NCBI GenBank assembly: GCA_004297665.1
Contig: SCUP01000293.1
Coordinates: 1-6,182 of the forward strand
Direction: 5' to 3'
Origin: Nitrosarchaeum sp.
Lineage (GTDB): Archaea > Thermoproteota > Nitrososphaeria > Nitrososphaerales > Nitrosopumilaceae
DNA: 6,182 bases
Below the pieces are notes generated by a model. It saw nothing but the letters and a program-made list of their open reading frames with translations. It had not been told where the DNA came from and did not search any database. Below are positions 1 through 5,407 of this stretch, one piece after another. Every line of letters starts with the position of its first letter. Within the stretch, counting starts at the first letter, position 1. Made by a program: the position numbers and the translations under genes.

Positions 1-657
1 TACTTGGAATTCATCAAGATTACTTTTCATTTTATAATTGTCAACTTCCTTTGGATCAGCTGATTGAGCTAACCAATAAGGTAATTTTGCTGGAACAAAA
101 TCCCTGTAAGTAATAATTCCCACTGGGATTCTATTACGCTGAATAACAATTCTTGCAATTCTATTATGAATTAACAAACTTTCTACATACAATAATGAGT
201 CCCCAGGCATAGCAGTAATTACATTTCTAGTCATAATCTTTGAAACCTTTAGAGGGGATATTGCATGTGTCAAAAAAATAGACGCAAGATCAGTCTTTGT
301 AACTAATCCCTCCAAAATACCGTTGTTGCCTAAAACAATTATGGAACTAATGTGGTTTTTTTTCATTAATTTAGCACAATCATAAATTGAATCTGTTTTC
401 TTTACTGTGATTAATTTTTTAGACATAAAACCAGAAATTTTGACAGATTTTATTGGTTTGTCTCCAAGTGCATAGATCGTTTTTGCAATGTCTTTTTCGG
501 TAATTATTCCAACTGGGTGTTTTTTTGCATCTGTTACTACAAGTCGTTTTAAATTATGCCTAAGTAATACTTCCCTAGCATCCAATAGACTGGCATTTAG
601 GTTAATAGTAATAGCTCTTTTAATTATTTTATCAAGATCTGCGTTTTTTAACAACAT
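1..657 (-). CDS. CBS-domain protein, 3' end cut by window edge
   Basis: This is an open reading frame of 219 codons that runs off the left edge without a stop. Three CBS repeats are visible, at about residues 10-60 (ending VGIITEKDI), 73-128 (ending GLVTKTDL) and 136-190 (ending VGIITYRDF). CBS pairs (Bateman modules) commonly bind adenosine nucleotides or related ligands and act as sensors; no effector domain is visible here. Repeat spacing matches the 275-aa protein at 3839-4666, so a linker and a fourth CBS repeat probably lie beyond the edge. I chose the ATG at 657 because a TATA-like box sits 27 bp upstream, which suits a leaderless transcript. An in-frame ATG at 690 would add 11 residues but would place that box inside the coding region. 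It is divergent from the operon starting at 779. It is confidently a CBS protein; its role is unknown. Confidence 0.85.
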   Translation of the reverse strand, partial: MLLKNADLDKIIKRAITINLNASLLDAREVLLRHNLKRLVVTDAKKHPVGIITEKDIAKTIYALGDKPIKSVKISGFMSKKLITVKKTDSIYDCAKLMKKNHISSIIVLGNNGILEGLVTKTDLASIFLTHAISPLKVSKIMTRNVITAMPGDSLLYVESLLIHNRIARIVIQRNRIPVGIITYRDFVPAKLPYWLAQSADPKEVDNYKMKSNLDEFQV

Positions 658-680
658 TAATCTCAAATTGGTTTTACCGG

Positions 681-687
681 TTAAATA
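681..687 (-). promoter_or_regulatory. TATA-like box of the left CBS gene
   Basis: On the minus strand this reads TATTTAA, centred about 27 bp upstream of the ATG at 657. Archaeal TATA boxes lie about 25-27 bp before transcription starts, so transcription would begin at or next to that ATG, giving a leaderless mRNA. This box is the main reason for preferring the 657 start over the one at 690. Confidence 0.5.
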
Positions 688-697
688 CATCTACTCA

Positions 698-723
698 AAT
701 ATCATTTATGAATATCAATCATG
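698..723. repeat. Imperfect tandem 13-mer in divergent promoter region
   Basis: AATATCATTTATG (698-710) is followed directly by AATATCAATCATG (711-723); the copies match at 11 of 13 positions. The pair lies just upstream of the minus-strand TATA-like box and about 20 bp upstream of the plus-strand box. It is therefore placed where an operator shared by the two divergent genes could sit. The region is AT-rich, so chance is a real alternative. Confidence 0.35.
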
Positions 724-740
724 AAAATCTAGCTTTTCTT

Positions 741-750
741 TTAATTTAAA
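741..750 (+). promoter_or_regulatory. TATA-like box of the CBS-HPF/PAC2/Hsp20 operon
   Basis: The segment TTAATTTAAA is centred about 30 bp upstream of the ATG at 779. Using the usual archaeal spacing, transcription would start at about 772-776, leaving a leader of only a few bases. No equally good box is visible before the two downstream genes of the operon, which supports their co-transcription. Confidence 0.5.
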
Positions 751-778
751 ATGGGGTGATTTTACAATAAGTATAGCG

Positions 779-1945
779 ATGATTACGGACACAATTCATG
801 CCCATATGAGAGATATTCAATCTACTAAAATAAAACATCTAATTTCAAAAGCAACCACCATAGAGCCAACAGATACACTTGCACATGTAATCAGTAAAAT
901 TACCAAGAATAATTCTTATGACGTTTTTTATCTTAAAGATAAAAGTGTGCTTTCTACAAACATTAGAGCATTGTTAAATGCCAAAAACATCAATAACATG
1001 AAAGTTGAACCATTTCTTTATCCAATCCACCATGTGACCCAAAATGATTCTGTTCAGAAAGTAGCAAACATAATCACTCATTATAGAATAAGAGAAGTAC
1101 CGGTAGTAGACAAGAACAGAATAATTGGTGTGGTGACAGCCAAACAAATTATCAAACTACTTTCATCAAAAGATAACAAATGGATTAAAGCTAATCTGAT
1201 TTACACTCAAAATCCAATCACAGTACCTTCTAGTGAATCTATTAGTAATGCAAGACGAATTATGACTACTAAACGAATTGACCACCTTCCAGTATTGAAT
1301 CAAGGTAAAATTAAACAGGTTCTTACGTCATACCATGTACTGCAATCAATCATGCCATCGGAAAAACAAGGACAAAAATCTATGGTACCAAGAACGGAAC
1401 ATGCATTAGAACTTAAAATTGGTAGCATGGGAAGTACTAGAATTCCTCAATGTTTGGCCAGTGATGATTTAAACAAAGTTATCAATTCAATGCTTAAAGC
1501 AGACGCCACGTGTTGTTTAGTTAATCTGCATGATAATCTTCAAGGCATTATCACTTTTAGAGACATACTCGGTTTACTTGCATCCAAATTAGAAACTCCA
1601 ATTCCATTATACATTGTTGGCATGCCAGAAGATCAACAAAATGTAAATTTGATTAGTTCAAAATTTGGAAAAACGCTCAAGAAATTACAACAAGTGTATT
1701 CAGATATACATGAAGCTAGAGTTTCAATAAAACAACAAAGAACGGGTAATAGAAAAGAAGGAAAATATGAGGTATCTATTATGATTATTACTCCTCATCA
1801 TACTCCTCTAATTTATCATTCAGTTGGATTTGATTTAAGTGAAGTCTTAGAAGATCTAAGTGACAAATTGTTAAGAGTTTTATCTAAACGGGCAAAAAAT
1901 AGAACTAAAGACAGTATCCGGAAAATCGGATTGCCTATATTCTAA
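779..1945 (+). CDS. Four-CBS protein with C-terminal HPF/RaiA-like domain (putative ribosome hibernation factor)
   Basis: This 388-aa protein has four CBS-like repeats: about 11-75 (degenerate), 80-130, 138-192 and 212-270. Its C-terminal part (about 276-372) resembles the bacterial hibernation factor HPF/RaiA (Ribosomal_S30AE family). The strand LYIVG is followed by a helix containing KFGKTLKKL, the strand HEARVSIKQQ, the strands YEVSIMIIT and IYHSVG, then a final helix DLSEVLEDLSDKLLRVL. E. coli HPF has the same order, with AKFAKLEQYF, QVYVVLKV and DMYAAIDGLIDKLARQL at matching places. HPF-family proteins bind the 30S subunit and silence ribosomes in dormancy; a CBS array could tie this to nucleotide level. 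From memory, CBS-containing hibernation factors are reported in archaea (Dri in Pyrobaculum, and perhaps the 30S dimerization factor of Pyrococcus); orthology is not established here. A basic tail (about 369-381) could contact rRNA. It is the first gene of a three-gene operon, 2 nt before the PAC2 gene. The CBS call is firm; the HPF-like call is good but made by eye. Confidence 0.8.
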   Translation: MITDTIHAHMRDIQSTKIKHLISKATTIEPTDTLAHVISKITKNNSYDVFYLKDKSVLSTNIRALLNAKNINNMKVEPFLYPIHHVTQNDSVQKVANIITHYRIREVPVVDKNRIIGVVTAKQIIKLLSSKDNKWIKANLIYTQNPITVPSSESISNARRIMTTKRIDHLPVLNQGKIKQVLTSYHVLQSIMPSEKQGQKSMVPRTEHALELKIGSMGSTRIPQCLASDDLNKVINSMLKADATCCLVNLHDNLQGIITFRDILGLLASKLETPIPLYIVGMPEDQQNVNLISSKFGKTLKKLQQVYSDIHEARVSIKQQRTGNRKEGKYEVSIMIITPHHTPLIYHSVGFDLSEVLEDLSDKLLRVLSKRAKNRTKDSIRKIGLPIF

Positions 1946-1947
1946 TT

Positions 1948-2676
1948 ATGAAAATTAGTAAAAAAACATCTCATGAAAATATCATACTAGTTGGTTTTCC
2001 AGGCAATGGTCTTGTAGGAACCTTCACAATTTCCTATTTAATACATAATTTAGATATGGAACAAATTGGAGAAATAGAACACCCGGATATTCCACCTACA
2101 TTGTTTATTGAAGACGGAGAAATATTACCACCAATTAGAATCTATAAAAAAGATAATATTTTTGTCATAATGTCTGATCTCCCATTTGATCCGTATTTAG
2201 CATATGATTTTGCGGAATCCATACTAGAATATTGTAAAAAAAATGATATTCAGAAAATAATTATGGTGAGTGGCATGGAGTCAATCAACAAAGACCCCAA
2301 AACACCAAAAATCTATGGATTAGTAACACACCAATCTTTAGAAGAAACACTATACACAAATCAGATTTCTAAATTTTTAGCAGGTTCAATTTTTGGAACA
2401 GACGCAGCAATGATAACAGTTTTTAGAAAATCCAAAATTCCCACATTAGTTTTGTATACTGAATGTCATCCATTCTTTCCTGATCCAGAAGCTTCCATTA
2501 TAGCAATCACGACTCTAGCCAAAGTTTTGAATATTGGAGTAAATACAACAGATATTCAAAAGAAAATGGAACGACTAAGAATTCAACATAGAAATCTAAT
2601 GGAAGAAACAATCCGTGCTTTACAGCAGCAACAACTAGAAAACCAACCTAGTAGAGTTCCACAAATTTATCGGTGA
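1948..2676 (+). CDS. PAC2-family proteasome assembly chaperone/activator (PbaB-like) with HbYX C-terminus
   Basis: This 242-aa protein belongs to the PAC2 family (archaeal homologues of eukaryotic proteasome assembly chaperones). Visible marks are the N-terminal strand and glycine loop IILVGFPGNGLVG (12-24), IPPTLFIEDGEILPP (48-62), the strand IQKIIMVSGM (101-110) and LVLYTECHPFFPDPEAS (167-183). A glutamine-rich, probably coiled-coil helix (about 202-231) precedes the C-terminus, which ends Ile240-Tyr241-Arg242. Hydrophobic-Tyr-any is the HbYX signature used by proteasome activators to dock in the alpha-ring of the 20S core. Pyrococcus PbaB is a precedent, as a PAC2 homologue reported to activate the proteasome. 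It starts 2 nt after the upstream stop with no Shine-Dalgarno, so translational coupling is likely. It probably acts in the cytoplasm on the 20S proteasome. Whether it assembles, activates or both cannot be read from sequence. Confidence 0.85.
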   Translation: MKISKKTSHENIILVGFPGNGLVGTFTISYLIHNLDMEQIGEIEHPDIPPTLFIEDGEILPPIRIYKKDNIFVIMSDLPFDPYLAYDFAESILEYCKKNDIQKIIMVSGMESINKDPKTPKIYGLVTHQSLEETLYTNQISKFLAGSIFGTDAAMITVFRKSKIPTLVLYTECHPFFPDPEASIIAITTLAKVLNIGVNTTDIQKKMERLRIQHRNLMEETIRALQQQQLENQPSRVPQIYR

Positions 2677-2678
2677 TC
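2672..2678 (+). promoter_or_regulatory. Ribosome-binding site of the Hsp20 gene, overlapping the PAC2 stop
   Basis: GGTGATC matches seven bases of the archaeal Shine-Dalgarno sequence (complement of a 16S 3' end containing GAUCACC). It lies two bases before the Hsp20 ATG and contains the TGA stop of the PAC2 gene. This supports the 2681 start and suggests that terminating ribosomes re-initiate on the Hsp20 gene. Confidence 0.55.
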
Positions 2679-2680
2679 TC

Positions 2681-3076
2681 ATGATTGAAAATAATGATAA
2701 AGAATTTGAAATTAGAATTGCTCCATCATCAATAAGTTCATTATTCAATGATGACATTGAACGTCAAATTCTTTCTCCTCTTTCATGTTTAAGAGAATAC
2801 GGAACATATTGGTTACTTGAGTTTGATCTTCCCTTAGTAAATAAAAAAGATATTAAAGTTACATTTGATGAAAATTCTATCAGTGTGGAGGCTAGACTAA
2901 AAGAAACATATTCTGAAGAAAAATTCGGCAAAAAAACAAAATTTGAATATTTTAAAAAGACAATTACACTTCCAGGAAAAATCGATAACAAAAAAACTTC
3001 TGCCAAATTTGAAAAAGGTAGATTAAAAATAACAATCCCAAAGGCAGTTTTTAGTAGTAAAATAAAAATAAAATAA
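2681..3076 (+). CDS. Hsp20 / alpha-crystallin small heat-shock protein
   Basis: This 131-aa protein is an ATP-independent holdase that keeps unfolding proteins soluble. The alpha-crystallin domain covers about residues 40-121: YWLLEFDLPLVNKKDIKV (43-60), SISVEARL (66-73), FEYFKKTITLPGKID (88-102), then the family signature AKFEKGRLKITIP (108-120). The C-terminal tail ends with Ile128-Lys-Ile130, an I-x-I motif, which in this family patches onto a neighbouring alpha-crystallin domain to build oligomers. The N-terminal arm is about 40 residues, so the protein is on the short side of the family. It is the last gene of the operon, 4 nt after the PAC2 gene, with a ribosome-binding site overlapping the PAC2 stop. 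Pairing with a proteasome factor and a hibernation-like protein fits a stress or dormancy role. Confidence 0.93.
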   Translation: MIENNDKEFEIRIAPSSISSLFNDDIERQILSPLSCLREYGTYWLLEFDLPLVNKKDIKVTFDENSISVEARLKETYSEEKFGKKTKFEYFKKTITLPGKIDNKKTSAKFEKGRLKITIPKAVFSSKIKIK

Positions 3077-3078
3077 TT
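3056..3078 (-). terminator. Possible T-rich terminator for the universal stress protein gene
   Basis: Read on the minus strand this stretch is a run of T tracts (T4, T5, T4) separated by single A bases, about 190 bp beyond the universal stress protein stop. Archaeal RNA polymerase terminates at T-rich tracts. It overlaps the end of the Hsp20 gene, so its base composition may simply reflect lysine codons on the other strand. This is a weak call. Confidence 0.2.
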
Positions 3079-3093
3079 ATTTGAAGAACTTAT

Positions 3094-3168
3094 CTATCTG
3101 ACTCTATATTTGAAAGTTAATTTTCCAAACTCTTCAATCTCAGATCCACTAAGACCCATTTTTGCCAT
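3094..3168 (-). other. 24-codon ORF of doubtful status in convergent spacer
   Basis: The minus strand has ATG at 3168 and TAG at 3096-3094, giving MAKMGLSGSEIEEFGKLTFK plus four residues. It has no obvious ribosome-binding site, and an in-frame stop (TAA) lies six codons upstream. A second short stretch just upstream in another frame reads LSNEEIKK, vaguely like its LSGSEIEE. This could be decay of an older helical protein, or chance. I do not recognise a family and would not call it a gene without conservation. Confidence 0.15.
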
Positions 3169-3193
3169 TTCTAGTGTTTTAGATTAACCTCAG

Positions 3194-3240
3194 TGTTGTT
3201 TTCTTTATTTCCTCATTACTCAAATTTTTTGAGTTGTTTT
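3194..3240 (+). terminator. T-rich, hairpin-containing terminator region after the operon
   Basis: The segment after the Hsp20 gene is T-rich (TTGTTTTCTTTATTT at 3195-3209). It contains the inverted repeat ACTCAAA-TTT-TTTGAGT at 3218-3234, a 7-bp stem with a T-rich loop, followed by TGTTTT. It lies between convergent genes, where plus-strand transcription should end. Archaeal termination depends mainly on T tracts, so the hairpin may be incidental. Confidence 0.4.
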
Positions 3241-3270
3241 AACTGACTTTATAGATTTCCTTGGATACTA

Positions 3271-3693
3271 TCATTTTACTATTAAAACAGGAATCTTTGC
3301 TTTATGCATTACATAATTTGAAGTACTTCCTAGAAATGTTTCTTTGGCACCGTCCATGCCTCTAGCACCAATAACAATCATGTCATACTTTCCTGTCTGT
3401 GCAAACTTAACAATTTCAGAACCGGTATGACCGCCTCCAGTTTTGTACTTGAATGATGCTCCTGCTTTTTGAGCTCGTTTCATTGCTGGCCCAATTGCTT
3501 TGATAGCTTTTGTTTGTGCATCATCTTTCATTTTTTGTGTATATTTTATTCCTGCAGCTAGTGGCAAATGAAATACATAAAATCCAGTAATTTCTGCGCC
3601 ACTGCCTTTTGCAATTTCAATTGCTCGATCTAATCCTCTAATGGAATTATTAGATCCATCCAGTGGAACAAGAATTTTGTTAAATTTTGCCAT
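3271..3693 (-). CDS. Universal stress protein (UspA family), ATP-binding type
   Basis: This 140-aa single-domain Usp protein has the family's usual length. The N-terminal strand and loop KILVPLDGSNNS (6-17) carries the conserved Asp of the nucleotide-binding fold. The C-terminal part carries G109-A-R-G112, then nine residues, then G122-S123. This is an intact G-2x-G-9x-G-(S/T) motif, typical of Usp proteins that bind ATP, and the last strand IPVLIVK (134-140) is also typical. Usp proteins form cytoplasmic dimers and are linked to stress survival; specific partners are not evident here. It is transcribed alone, convergent with the Hsp20 operon and divergent from the CBS gene at 3839. A TATA-like box about 27 bp before the ATG suggests a leaderless mRNA. 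Confidence 0.95.
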   Translation of the reverse strand: MAKFNKILVPLDGSNNSIRGLDRAIEIAKGSGAEITGFYVFHLPLAAGIKYTQKMKDDAQTKAIKAIGPAMKRAQKAGASFKYKTGGGHTGSEIVKFAQTGKYDMIVIGARGMDGAKETFLGSTSNYVMHKAKIPVLIVK

Positions 3694-3716
3694 ATCTCTA
3701 AGGTTAATTCTTCAGA

Positions 3717-3724
3717 TATAAAAA
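3717..3724 (-). promoter_or_regulatory. TATA-like box of the universal stress protein gene
   Basis: On the minus strand this reads TTTTTATA, centred about 27 bp upstream of the ATG at 3693. The spacing predicts transcription starting at or next to the start codon, and supports the annotated start. Confidence 0.55.
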
Positions 3725-3782
3725 ACAGCATGATTCTCACAAGTGATATTCTTGTTGAAAATAATAAATTGAATATTTTGCA

Positions 3783-3794
3783 TTCATTAATGAA
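3783..3794. repeat. 12-bp perfect palindrome in divergent promoter region
   Basis: TTCATTAATGAA is its own reverse complement. It lies about 45-55 bp upstream of the CBS start at 3839 and about 90-100 bp upstream of the Usp start, so it could be an operator. In DNA this AT-rich, a palindrome of this size occurs by chance every few kilobases, so support is weak. Confidence 0.25.
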
Positions 3795-3808
3795 AATTAT
3801 AACATCTG

Positions 3809-3817
3809 TTTTTATAG
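3809..3817 (+). promoter_or_regulatory. TATA-like box of the four-CBS gene
   Basis: TTTTTATAG, with TTTATA centred about 25 bp before the ATG at 3839. This spacing predicts a leaderless mRNA from 3839 and argues against the in-frame TTG at 3827, which lies only about 13 bp from the box and so upstream of the predicted transcription start. Confidence 0.55.
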
Positions 3818-3838
3818 AAATGATATTTGTGTCATATT

Positions 3839-4666
3839 ATGTCTGTCATTGATATTTGTAACAAGCCAATTTCCATTCTAAAGAATTCAACAATATCAGA
3901 TATAATTAAAAAATTATTAGAAAATAATCTCAGTAGATTAATTGTTGTGGAAGATGGAAAACCTGTAGGAATTATAACTGAAAAAGATATTGGGTTGTTT
4001 CTTTTTTCTGAGACCACTAAACAAGGATTAGATGACATAATGATTAGCAAAATAATGAAACCAATTATATTTATTGAAGAGACTTCAACACCTGAAAATT
4101 CAGCAAAAATGATGCTGAAAAAAGGAGTTAGTTCTTTAGCAGTAGGAACTAAAGAAAATCTTAGAGGAATTTTTACAAAGACTGATCTTATAAAATATTA
4201 TTTAGAAAATTATTCAGGAAATAATAAAGTGGTTGATTTTATGACACATGAGTTTATCTTTACTCATACAGCAGCACCGCTATTCAAAGTTGTAAGAAAA
4301 ATGTTAGAAAATAAAATATCTAGAATTATTGTAAAGGATCAAAATGAAAAATCAGTAGGCATAATTTCATTTAGAGATTTATTTAGAATTTCTATCGAAC
4401 TAGGTAGTGAAGAAGATGATTCGGGCTTTACCATTTCAGAACAAATAAGGAAAGGATTTCTTTCGGAGGAAGGATTTGGAGGTATTTCATTAGCACGCGA
4501 TGTGATGAGTAAAGGAATTATCTCAATAAAATTCAATGATGACTTGAAAAATGCATGTAAACTAATCTTAGAAAATAACATTAGTGGTTTGGCAGTACTT
4601 GATGGAAATAATTCTCTTACAGGCATAATCAGTAAAACAGATATTATAAAAAATATTACAGTTTAA
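3839..4666 (+). CDS. Four-CBS-domain protein
   Basis: This 275-aa protein consists of CBS repeats at about 7-55 (ending VGIITEKDI), 68-122 (ending GIFTKTDL), 130-186 (ending VGIISFRDL) and 218-275 (ending GIISKTDII). It therefore has two Bateman modules and no other recognisable domain. A 30-residue linker (187-217) that starts acidic (ELGSEEDD) and ends glycine-rich separates repeats 3 and 4. CBS modules usually sense adenosine nucleotides or similar ligands; a stand-alone array probably works through a partner protein. It shares repeat spacing and motifs with the truncated protein at 1-657, so the two look like paralogues. The start is the ATG at 3839, set by the TATA-like box; a TTG at 3827 would add four residues. 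It is divergent from the Usp gene and 48 bp ahead of the VIT1/CCC1 gene, which has its own promoter. The ligand and partner are unknown. Confidence 0.9.
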   Translation: MSVIDICNKPISILKNSTISDIIKKLLENNLSRLIVVEDGKPVGIITEKDIGLFLFSETTKQGLDDIMISKIMKPIIFIEETSTPENSAKMMLKKGVSSLAVGTKENLRGIFTKTDLIKYYLENYSGNNKVVDFMTHEFIFTHTAAPLFKVVRKMLENKISRIIVKDQNEKSVGIISFRDLFRISIELGSEEDDSGFTISEQIRKGFLSEEGFGGISLARDVMSKGIISIKFNDDLKNACKLILENNISGLAVLDGNNSLTGIISKTDIIKNITV

Positions 4667-4679
4667 GCAAATTTTAAGA

Positions 4680-4690
4680 ATATATTAAAA
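4680..4690 (+). promoter_or_regulatory. TATA-like box of the VIT1/CCC1 gene
   Basis: ATATATTAAAA ends 24 bp before the ATG at 4715. Its centre is about 29 bp upstream, predicting a leader of a few bases at most. It implies that the transporter gene can be transcribed separately from the CBS gene ahead of it. Confidence 0.45.
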
Positions 4691-4714
4691 CAAGCAATAC
4701 TTTGAACTGTAAAC

Positions 4715-5395
4715 ATGAAACTGCATTTTGATGATTTTATTTATGGGTCTATTGATGGCTCAGTGACAACTTTTGCAATTGTGGCAGGAGTTATTGGTGC
4801 TTCATTATCTCCTGGAATCATTTTGATTTTAGGTTTTGGCAATTTGTTTGCAGATGGATTTTCAATGGCTGCAGGAAGTTATCATGCATCAAAAGCTAGA
4901 AATCAATTCATCGAGATGAAAAGAAAACAAGAAGAATGGGAGATTGACAATATGGCAGAACAGGAAAAAGAGGAAATCAGAGAGATTTACAAAAAGAAAG
5001 GATTCAAAGATGAATTATTAGAAGAGATAATTAAAACAATTACGTCAAGACGAAAAGTGTGGGTGGATACAATGATGAAAGAAGAATTAGGATTAATTGA
5101 GGACGAAAAAGATCCATTGGATAGCTCAGTAAGTACTTTTGTGGGATTTAATTTGATTGGAGTAATTCCGTTAATTCCATTTATGATTTTGATTTTCATA
5201 GGAATTAATACAACTTCAGAATCTTTTGTTTATTCAATAATCTCTGTAATGGCTGCATTTTTTCTTGTAGGTATGATTAAAGGTAAAATTGTTAAAAAAT
5301 CAAAAATAAAATCAGGATTTTACACATTAATCATTGGCGGGATTGCAGCTTTGGTTGCATATTTTGTAGGATATGGATTGAATTTTTTAGTGTAG
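4715..5395 (+). CDS. VIT1/CCC1-family Fe2+/Mn2+ transporter
   Basis: This 226-aa membrane protein is of the family that moves Fe2+ or Mn2+ out of the cytosol (into vacuoles in plants and yeast; in prokaryotes probably export). The N-terminal signature YGSIDGSVTTFAIVAGVIGA (10-29) forms TM1. NLFADGFSMAAGSYHASKA (43-61) forms TM2 with the conserved Asp and Met. A charged cytosolic segment rich in Glu (about 62-135) follows, corresponding to the helical metal-binding domain of plant VIT1. Three further hydrophobic helices are at about 142-164, 170-190 and 202-225, giving the five expected. The protein is close to full family length. It is 12 bp from the convergent dehydrogenase gene. Metal choice cannot be told from sequence; iron detoxification is the most natural guess. 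Confidence 0.9.
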   Translation: MKLHFDDFIYGSIDGSVTTFAIVAGVIGASLSPGIILILGFGNLFADGFSMAAGSYHASKARNQFIEMKRKQEEWEIDNMAEQEKEEIREIYKKKGFKDELLEEIIKTITSRRKVWVDTMMKEELGLIEDEKDPLDSSVSTFVGFNLIGVIPLIPFMILIFIGINTTSESFVYSIISVMAAFFLVGMIKGKIVKKSKIKSGFYTLIIGGIAALVAYFVGYGLNFLV

Positions 5396-5407
5396 TTTGA
5401 TGCATGT

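Noticed and set aside
488..724. 78-aa plus-strand ORF
   Set aside because: It lies opposite the left CBS gene, whose frame encodes clear CBS motifs; its sequence has no recognisable domain and it is best explained as a shadow.
755..760. GGTGAT as a ribosome-binding site for the gene at 779
   Set aside because: It is 18 nt from the ATG and upstream of the transcription start predicted from the TATA-like box, so it would probably not be in the mRNA.
2764..3006. 80-aa minus-strand ORF inside the Hsp20 gene
   Set aside because: It is antisense to a well-supported alpha-crystallin domain and has no domain or promoter of its own.
4339..5199. Minus-strand ORFs of 95 and 70 aa at 4339-4626 and 4987-5199
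   Set aside because: Both are antisense to well-supported genes (CBS protein and VIT1/CCC1 transporter) and show only composition-driven Ser/Ile-rich sequence.
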